A program made the position numbers and the translations under genes. Positions 57,191-64,000 of a DNA stretch of 64,000 bases are shown in pieces (positions within the stretch are counted from its first letter, which is position 1; each line of letters starts with the position of its first letter). Under the pieces are notes generated by a model. It did not search any database and had not been told where the DNA came from. It was given only the letters and a program-made list of their open reading frames with translations. Origin of the DNA: Panax quinquefolius (taxonomy: Eukaryota > Streptophyta > Magnoliopsida > Apiales > Araliaceae); NCBI GenBank assembly GCA_020205615.1, contig CM035167.1, positions 56,689,023 to 56,753,022 on the forward strand, given 5' to 3'.

Positions 57191-57465
57191 TTAGAAATGG
57201 GTTTTGTACTGGGGTCAATACAAAATTCGATTTCATGCTCTAGGGGTAGGCTAAGAAGTCTTCAAGAATACGTCAGGAAATTTATTAACAACAGAAATAT
57301 CATTCAAAATTGTGACTCTCGTCCAAGACTTGGATAACACGTCACATTGATACCTATTAACTTGTCACCGTTATTCACAACGTCCCCTACGGAAAGTTCG
57401 ACTTCGGTGCATTCCACACAAAGAAGTCAACAACGAAAGGATCGGGGCTCTTTACTTATGGCTTG
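57191..57465 (-). other. RT-linker remnant and foreign segment of element D
   Basis: Contains the GDVVNNGDKLIGINVTCYPS reading (57310-57460), matching 50921-51110 in C, and then a decayed LPLEHEIEFCIDP linker up to the RNase H joint. Confidence 0.65.
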
Positions 57466-57940
57466 ATATGACAATGATTGACTTTAGTGGTTTGGTTGCT
57501 TGAATTCGCATAACAGGTTGGTTAGGAGTATGAAAGCTAACAACCTTACAAAAATCATGATGAGTAGTTAACCAATTGATTCCTAAAATCACATCAAAGG
57601 TAAGTATTTTCAAAGAGACAAGATCAACACGTAACGTGAAAGATCGATTTGAATCAACAAGATTTATAAATAGTGGAGGTAACGAAGGTTTCTACTAACG
57701 AAGTTTCAACCAATAAGTCAAAGTCTAACTTCTCCAGAGTTAAATTTAAACGTTGAGCGCAAGCAAGAAAGATAAAAGAATAGGTAGTATCGGTATCGAA
57801 TAAGGTATAGACTTCGCAAGAATTTATAATTAACTAACCCGTGATAACTTTGTTCGATTCCTCGTCACGAAAAATGCTCTCCCTTAAACTACCGAATTTG
57901 ACTTGTTCGGGACAATCTTTGGTGTCGTCATTACCACTAG
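57466..57940 (-). pseudogene. Aspartic protease of element D (active site lost)
   Basis: Reads YTLFDTDTTYSFIFLACAQR: the catalytic Asp-Thr-Gly is Asp-Thr-Asp (GGT to GAT), so the enzyme would be inactive. LTLEKLDFDLLVETSLVETF is identical in wording to C and unlike A/E/F. DVILGINWLTTHHD-like and VVSFHTPNQPVMRIQA follow with indels. The missing Gag body upstream means it could not be expressed as a normal Gag-protease fusion. Confidence 0.85.
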
Positions 57941-57947
57941 AATTAAC

Positions 57948-58625
57948 TTATGCTATAGAGCATATTCCACCCTTAACTGCTTCGTCGTACTCTTGCTCCA
58001 TGATCTGAATCATTAGCCTTCTATCCATATCGAATTGGGGTTGACCGCAATGTATAGGGTAATTCAAAACTCGATGATGGGTTCTCCCAATTGTTGTCGA
58101 AAAAGAGAAATACATATCATCTATTTTAGCTTTCTTGGATCGAACTTCTCTTTCCACAATATCAATGCGTCGTGTGGCTTTTACCCATGCATCTTTCATT
58201 CTCACTCGTTCAGTTGTTTCTTCTTTTAGCTGCTCCTTAACATTTGAATTCTCAGATTCCAGCTTTAATATCGTATACTCTGCCAAAGAGCGCTCCTGTT
58301 CAGCTATCGTACATCGGGTAATACAATTTTGAATTATTACATTCCTTTGCTCCACGACCACCTTCCGTTCTTCAGCCTACTCTTCTAAATCATGAATACG
58401 ATTTTGCAATTCTACATTTTGATCAATAAGTTCTTCTAATAAGTCCTCCTCAGGTTCCTCTTCTTCCTCACTCTCAGTTGTTACCTTTGCAACTAGCTTG
58501 AGTGCAACTTTTAATTCCTCAATCACCATATGGATATCTCTAATCACATTATCTTGGTTAGTGATTAGAGGTGTCTCCACGGTCTCATGTGCTCTATTGC
58601 TATTCTCAACATTCTCGGATGTCAT
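57948..58625 (-). pseudogene. Chimeric ORF in gag position: Gag leader fused to coiled-coil protein (element D)
   Basis: ATG at 58625, at the same place as gag in A/C/F and with the same Gag leader (MTSENVENSNRAHETVETP, then NQDNV). After about 27 residues it switches to RDIHMVIEELKVALKL, an acidic run (ESEEEEEPEEDLLEE), long heptad coiled coil (LEELIDQNVELQNRIHDLEE), one TAG (58379-58377), then a basic coiled coil (EREVRSKKAKIDDMY) and a C-terminus with HHRVLNYPIHCGQPQFDMD. About 225 codons and one stop. No capsid or zinc knuckle. The second part resembles the accessory ORF of element B. Role unknown. Confidence 0.72.
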
Positions 58626-58634
58626 TTTCAGATA

Positions 58635-60342
58635 CTGCCACAAAACAAGGGTTAATTAACATATCACATAGTATCCCTATACTTTGACTGACCAATTAAA
58701 TACCAAATAAACTTAGGTAGGTCATACTAGCGAAGGAATTCCCCGTCTCTCCCCTCCTAGTTCTTATCTCACATCTTAGCCAGGGATCATATCCCTAAGC
58801 TTTGATACCAACTGTGACGCCCGCAAAATTAGGTATACATCACCCATCTTGAGTCGCAAGATACATGGTACAGAATTCAAATAACACTTAATTATACAAC
58901 AGTCGTGTAAAATACAATAAAACATAGGCTATAAGTTTGAATACAAATATTGTCTACTATAGAGTATACAAACTCAAAAGGAGTCCTCATTACAATTATT
59001 ATCACACTATTTCACATAATAGTGAGGACTACTAATGCATCATCTAGGACCATCACTCTGTTACCCGACTAGTCCCAGCTACGTTCTCATTTCCTGAAGA
59101 GAACGGTGAAAGAAAGGGTGAGCTCAACTAGCCAAGTAAGAAATATTGTGACTAAGATAATGCAGAATAAACTATCGTTAGCCTTCAACAGTGTTAAACT
59201 GATACAATATAACAAAAATCAAGTTTAACTGCAACGAAACAAGCAATCCATTATAAGAGTCAAGTAGAGAATAAAATCTACTATCTTCTATGATTTAAAA
59301 GGTTTTTCATCACTTTTATCGCTGAGACTTAGCTTAATAAATAATACACATCATCAAATCATCCCTGCAATCTTTTCACCCTTGGCCGAAGAGAATCCAT
59401 AGCCATAATCATACCAAAAACTGTCCATCAATGCACTACGGGCCAATGAGGACTTTTTCCACATCATTTGTAACATTACAGACATGATTATACCGAATAA
59501 TCCCTGGTCATAATCATACCAAGTCCATATATGCACTACAGGCCACAGATGACTTTCAACAAAATATAAGCATGAGGATGATGACAATGATATAAGAATT
59601 AAATAAAAATAAGTTCAAGAATTAATTTATCCAGGAACTAATAACGTCCAAATTGTCAACATGATACTGCTTTGTAGAGTAAAATTCAATAATTCTCAGA
59701 AGAATATTTCCATAAAAAGATACTGGATGAAGCGCAAATATCAAGGATATTCCACTAATTTCATGGAGTATAGAAGTCAATACTTTAACCAACTGAGTAT
59801 AATAACGAATGGAATAACAAAAGAAATCACCATGCATGCAGATTTCGCGCATGATATAAAGTTATTCCAACAAAATAATAATTAACGGAACCAAAGTCAA
59901 AGTAAAATCACACAAGACGGATGTTCCAATGTAATAATAAAGAATGAAATAACAACAGAAATCACCATGCATACGGTACTTCCCATAGACAGGTTATTCC
60001 AACAGAATATTAATAAGGACAAAATCAGGTCCGGCATAAAATGCACAAACAGGATATTCCAACAGAATAATAATAAAGACGGAACCAAATTAAATTGTAA
60101 AATGCATGACATGTGATATTCCAATGTAATAATAAAGACGGAATCAGTCCAACAGAAATGTACAGACAGGATATTCCAACAGAATAATAAAAATGGAATA
60201 ACAGAAGAATTTCACCAAGTATAGGGTATCCGAGTATACAGGTTATTCCAATAGAATAATAAAGAATGGAATAACAGAAGTTCTCTTCATGAATAAGAAA
60301 GAAAGAATACCCCTTACGAGTACAATAAATAATATTCCCTAC
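58635..60342 (-). other. Predicted leader intron of element D
   Basis: Minus-strand donor AAG|GTAGGG at 60342, U5 acceptor CTCTTCAG|GAAATGAG at 59094, or distal acceptor TTTTGTGGCAG at 58635 ten bases before the ATG. Prediction only. Confidence 0.4.
58799..58810 (-). promoter_or_regulatory. Primer binding site of element D
   Basis: Minus-strand TGGTATCAAAGC, two bases after the 5' LTR, as in C and F. Confidence 0.9.
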
Positions 60343-61228
60343 CTTAAGAAGAAGAGTACTAGATATAGAAGTAGTGAAGTAGAAGAACATTTTTCTTCTT
60401 TCTCTCTATAGTTTCTCTCTCTAGAGTTTCAGTGAATTCGTAAGAAATAATGAATGAATGAGCTTCTATTTATAGAAAAATGGATCAGATATAGTAACTA
60501 ACTAATGAAGCGGTCAGTATTGATTTACTTTAATCTGGCGGTCCATATTTAAAGCAAAATCTTTTAAATAAAAATATAATATATTCTATTTATAATCTAA
60601 TAAAACGAATAACTTTATAAAAGATTTTATTATGCAAACACTATGCAGGCACTATGCAACACTATGCAAAATAAAATATAATATATTCTATTTATAGAAT
60701 AATTTTATAAAAGTATTCAGTTTTATATAAAAAGATTTTACTATGCAAAATACTATGCAGACACTATGTAACACTATGCATAATAGAATATAATATATTC
60801 TATTTATAGAATAACTTTATAAAAGTATTCTGTTTTATTACATTAATAATACCAAAAAAACAAAACTAAGTGACTTATAACGTAAGCATCAATAATCACT
60901 ACTGTGTGCTACTATGCAACCACGCGTATTACTGTACTTTTAACACAGAGTGTTTCAACAATTAACGGTAAAACTTCCGCCGTTATTTTCATAAAGTATT
61001 TTTGTCGTTTTCTCAATCCGACAATAATTTCATTGTGGGGTCCATCAATGATTGTGTTGTTGTACGAATATTCCCCAACCAATCGAATATTATATAACAA
61101 CTTGCGTACTTTGCAAAATTTATAAATATTACCCACAACTATAACATTATATCAAATCCACACCATAATATTCAAAAAAAATATTTTGAGAAAATTAAAT
61201 ATTTATTCATAAAATCTGGGGTCTCACA
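58813..61228 (-). repeat. 5' LTR of element D
   Basis: 2,416 bases, outer end TGTGAGACCCCAG (minus strand). Contains ACTATGCA-type repeats (60635-60785, complement of TGCATAGT), TATA box CTATAAATAG at about 60467-60476 (minus), donor-like site 60342, the 60-base-type array (about 59870-60290) and the double hairpin (58982-59030). It matches the solo LTR 21693-24130 in module content. Confidence 0.93.
60467..60477 (-). promoter_or_regulatory. TATA box of element D 5' LTR
   Basis: Minus strand TCTATAAATAG, followed by a GA-rich leader (GAGAGAAACTATAGAGAG). Missing from the 3' LTR of the same element. Confidence 0.75.
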
Positions 61229-61233
61229 GAGAT

Positions 61234-61452
61234 GGTGGCTACAGTAGTCCTCACTATTTTTATAAAATAGTGTGATAATAAATGTAATGAGGACTTCATT
61301 TGAGTTTGAATAATGTCTATGAGACAATATTCGTGTAAAAACTCTAAGCTACGTTGTTGTCGTATTGTATAAAAGAAGTTTGTATTTGATTTATGTACCA
61401 TGTATTTGGTTACTCAAGATGGGTGATGTATACCTGTTTTGGGGGCGTTATA
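61234..61452 (+). repeat. 3' LTR of element C, second part
   Basis: Continues GGTGGCTACAGTAGTCCTCA after the GAGAT duplication. It includes the hairpin region and ends GGGGGCGTTATA, where TCACA has become TTATA. Followed by GTAAT. Confidence 0.92.
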
Positions 61453-61457
61453 GTAAT

Positions 61458-61625
61458 TGCTGCATAGTGTCTCATATTATTGATTCAATTATTGTCACAG
61501 TATCATCTACACAATATTTTATATTATAAAATCAATAATTGAGATGACAAAGTTATTCATATTATTATTTGCATTATTGACGATGTCTATAAAGTTCTGT
61601 CGAGGAAAGGGGTTTGGTCACCTAA
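61458..61625 (+). repeat. 3' LTR of element E, third part
   Basis: TGCTGCATAGTGTCTCAT... to GGTTTGGTCACCTAA aligns with the G LTR at about 21325-21500. The rest lies beyond the copia element outside the window. Confidence 0.85.
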
Positions 61626-63506
61626 TGTTAGGTTTGTAATATTCAAGAAGCAATCAAATTGCAAAATAATGCGGAAGCGTGTAAAAATTAGAGTTTTAAA
61701 AATTTTACAAACCATATACCCGGATCACCCTTTATGCACAATTATTAATTAAACGAAAAAGATGAATAAGAATCATACCCTTGAAGATCGAGCTTCCTTA
61801 GGTACTAGTTCACCTCCAATCCTTTTCGCGTTCAACTTGAATCCACCGGGTTTGGTTCCTTCCTTAGATCAACGTCAGCCACCCAAACGTTTGGCCTCAG
61901 AGGTGATCCACCAAGGAAGAAGATTTTTCAAGAAGAAGGGTATTCGCTCAAACCCTAGTTTTTCCTATCTCAGATAGAAAAGAACGATTACTTTCCAACA
62001 AATTGGAATTATGTCGTATGTCGAAAAACTCAACAACCCCACCACCCATAATAAGACTCCTCTTATTTATAGATGTGGGCAAACCCATCTTAACAATTAA
62101 GGAATTGGGTTTTATTTAATTAATTAAATTCTTTTAATTAATTAAGCTCCCTAATCTTATTAGGATAATTAATTAAACTCCTTTAACTAATTTTCCTTCC
62201 TAATCCAATTAGGAATAAATGAGAGTACTTATATTAAATTAATTCCTAAACTCTTTTAGAAATTAAAATAATAATAATTGGAATAATATTAATAAGACTC
62301 CTCTTATTAATTTATATTTAATATTTCTAAAATATTAAATAATAATATTAAGTTATTTAATTTATTCTATCACCATAGATTAAATTAAATATACATAACA
62401 TATTATTACGATTATGCCATTAACTTCTTAAATAATTATTCTTCCTTTTATGGTGTGACCTTTAGGTTCTCCATATTAAACCATTGAATAAATCAATTAG
62501 AATAATTCTAATCTTATTTAAATAAATAAATTAAATAATTAATTTATTTAAATAAATAATATTTATTCTACAAACAGGATAAGCCTCCCTAATGATCAAC
62601 GACTTTCCGAGATAATATAGATTTCAACATTAATCATAAAAGAACCTTTGAGTAAATAGTTACTCAGACAATTCAATCCTTCCACCATACAATGTCCCAA
62701 TTAAATATAAGACATGGAATTACTGTCAAGTCTTATTTTATTTAATTATATGTATTTCGACTCTTAAATGCACAACTCCAAATAATGCAAATTAAAAACT
62801 CCTTTCTAATTTCATTCTGCCTTGGCCAAGGACTCTTGGGTTGTCATTTATCGAATCACATAGGACATTTCTTCTTTTATTAGAAGTGGTAGATTCTTTA
62901 TTGATCATACATTATCTCTATGTACAACTTATTATACCCAAGCATACCCTTTGATATACCCTAAGGGTCTTAAGGAATAAGTCAAAGTATAACTCATCAT
63001 ACACAAGATACTATGATGATCTCAAGTCCAAGGATCACTTGTACTACTATCACTATAGGAATTCCTATTGACAGGCAAGTAAAACTCCATTAGGTATTCC
63101 TTAGCGTAACCACGCTCAAATGAACTTATTCTCTAATAAGCACCTACATACTTGCTTTAGTGTCTCCACACAAATGATCATGAGATCAATCATCCTCATC
63201 CAATGAGCAAGTAACGTATGTACCAATCTATCCGGATTCACTAATCCCCAATTTAGTAATCCAATGATTGGGAACTATTTTTGTTTTAAGCTTTCTAAGA
63301 ATTTAGATCTCATTAGAATGATCATCATCATTATTCTAAAAGCATTGCTTAAAATTATGGGTTTATCACATATTATAAAACAGCATCATGTAGATAATTA
63401 AAAGCCTTTAATAAATTAATACTTTTTATAAATAAATGAATAAGATTGTTACAAAGTATATGCTTTATCATCAAACATGATTGGCTTGTGTGCATACTAC
63501 TTTCAA
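61626..63506 (-). repeat. 3' LTR of a Ty1/copia retrotransposon
   Basis: 1,881 bases. On the minus strand it starts TGAAAGTAGTATG right after a copia-type purine tract (AGTGCAAGTGGGAGAT, 63507-63522) and ends GTAATATTACAAACCTAACA-like at 61626. A TATA-like CTATAAATAAGA is at 62061-62072 (minus). The left flank is CCTAA (61621-61625), probably one copy of its target duplication. The open frame 61762-61977 is plus-strand and without motif. Confidence 0.82.
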
Positions 63507-63522
63507 TCTCCCACTTGCACTA

Positions 63523-64000
63523 AAGCCAATCGTCATGGTATCTCATACTCTTCTTCTCTAAGTGACGATTATCTTGCTGTTGGATAAGCTTTAGTTAATG
63601 GATATGTAATGTTGTTCATGAGAGTCCACTATCTCTATAGTGATTTCCCATCTTTCAATGATTCTAATAATCAAATGAAAGTGCCACAACACATGTTTAG
63701 ATCCAAGATGAGACTTAGGAACTATTCTTAGTTCTGTAATGAACTTTTATCCAAACAATCAACTTGCAGCTTCATTTATAGCTATATACTTTGTCTTTAT
63801 CACTAAACCAAAGAACTCTTTGTTTGTTTGGAACCTTTCAAATTCATCGCACCACCTGCTCAAGGTAACCCTTTACCTTAAAGTGGATTTTTCTGTCGTC
63901 TTGGTCCGTCTCCGAAAAACTTGAGTCATTAAGCCCTCTAGTTTTAATTGCACCCACCATGAATATGATCACATCCTTAGTGCTTGGGTTAAGCACTTTA
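63523..64000 (-). pseudogene. RNase H end of copia pol (broken)
   Basis: Minus-strand fragments follow the copia RNase H in order: FSETDQDDRKIHFKVKGYL (usual DxDD-KSTSGY), GGAMNLKGSKQTKSSLV, TKYIAINEAA (usual AEYIAASEAA), KFITELRIVPKS, SKHVLWHFHLIIRIIERW (usual KHIERKYHLIREI), and a DPLTKAL-like PLTKAYP remnant near 63590. The stretch with the usual NSGAIAxAK motif is missing, and frames change several times. Confidence 0.75.

Larger units (their letters stand above)
54570..61228 (-). mobile_element. Element D: non-autonomous gypsy element with chimeric gag-position ORF
   Basis: 6,659 bases in minus orientation, flanked by GAGAT (54565-54569 and 61229-61233). 5' LTR 58813-61228, primer site 58799-58810, chimeric ORF 58625-57948, protease, foreign segment, RNase H scrap, GPY/F and chromodomain edge, purine tract, 3' LTR 54570-56452. 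Internal region only 2.36 kb. It shares all three deletions with C but carries LTRs of the solo-LTR type and lacks the Gag capsid and zinc knuckles. Confidence 0.93.
46231..61452 (+). mobile_element. Element C: non-autonomous gypsy element (nested element D inside)
   Basis: 5' LTR 46231-49101, primer site 49104-49115, gag, protease, RNase H scrap, GPY/F scrap, purine tract, 3' LTR 51906-54569 plus 61234-61452. Flanked by GTAAT (46226-46230 and 61453-61457). Without the nested D it is about 8.56 kb. The internal region is only 2.8 kb: RT, the integrase core and a 45-base part of the chromodomain are deleted at the same points as in D. The last LTR bases (TTATA for TCACA) have decayed. Confidence 0.93.
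61626..64000 (-). mobile_element. Ty1/copia retrotransposon, 3' end only
   Basis: 3' LTR plus the C-terminal part of pol (RNase H) on the minus strand, running out of the window. It is inserted in the LTR of element E. The rest of the element, including primer site and 5' LTR, would be at higher coordinates. Confidence 0.82.

Noticed and set aside
61762..61977. 71-residue plus-strand frame (Pro-rich, basic end)
   Set aside because: It lies wholly inside the copia LTR, has no motif, and opposes the direction of the element.

Overview
This window is plant nuclear DNA made almost entirely of nested LTR retrotransposons. I see no intact host gene, rRNA, tRNA or CRISPR array. Evidence for a plant, probably a eudicot, is: Ty3/gypsy chromoviruses of the Tekay/Del type with C-terminal chromodomains and unusually long LTRs (2.4-3.8 kb), initiator-Met tRNA primer sites, a Tat/Ogre-type polyprotein, a Ty1/copia end, a CACTA-like DNA transposon, and intron-split fragments of a plant aldo-keto reductase gene. 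The species cannot be read from the sequence. Such nesting is typical of heterochromatin.

Layout. 1-3035: minus-strand Tat/Ogre-type remnant (RT, G-patch, protease, gag end). 3036-13181: element A (+), complete, TSD GTAAC. 13446-16907: CACTA-like transposon with captured gene pieces (a coiled-coil gene, an aldo-keto reductase, an unidentified exon). 16911-19171: probable old LTR, minus strand. 19172-24578: element G (+), 5'-truncated; its 3' LTR is split by a solo LTR (21693-24130, TSD CCCAC). 24579-31847: element B (+), a divergent gypsy element with a 3.8-kb LTR and an extra ORF before gag; its 3' part is missing and it is fused to element E. 31848 onward: element E (+), protease to chromodomain, whose 3' LTR is cut three times: by element F (-, 35461-46113, TSD ATAAA), by element C (+, 46231-61452, TSD GTAAT) and by a Ty1/copia element (-, 61626 to beyond the window). 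Element D (-, 54570-61228, TSD GAGAT) sits inside the 3' LTR of C.

How the parts relate. A, E, F and G carry, in varying states of decay, the coding set of an autonomous chromovirus (gag, PR, RT, RNase H, IN, GPY/F, chromodomain). C and D are different: they share the same three internal deletions, which remove most of RT, the integrase core and a 45-base in-frame piece of the chromodomain, plus one shared foreign-looking segment after the protease. They look like members of one non-autonomous lineage that must have been mobilised in trans. In D the body of Gag is also replaced by a coiled-coil ORF related to the extra ORF of B. The LTRs of all these elements have a common framework (a conserved hairpin, a pyrimidine tract plus AG, the 5' and 3' edges) but exchangeable promoter and leader modules made of tandem repeats. 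A splice-donor-like site about 100-140 bases after the TATA box, with acceptor-like sites in U5 and just before gag, suggests a leader intron.

Most ORFs carry stops or frameshifts. All statements on homology come from reading the sequence by eye; no alignment or database search was run.
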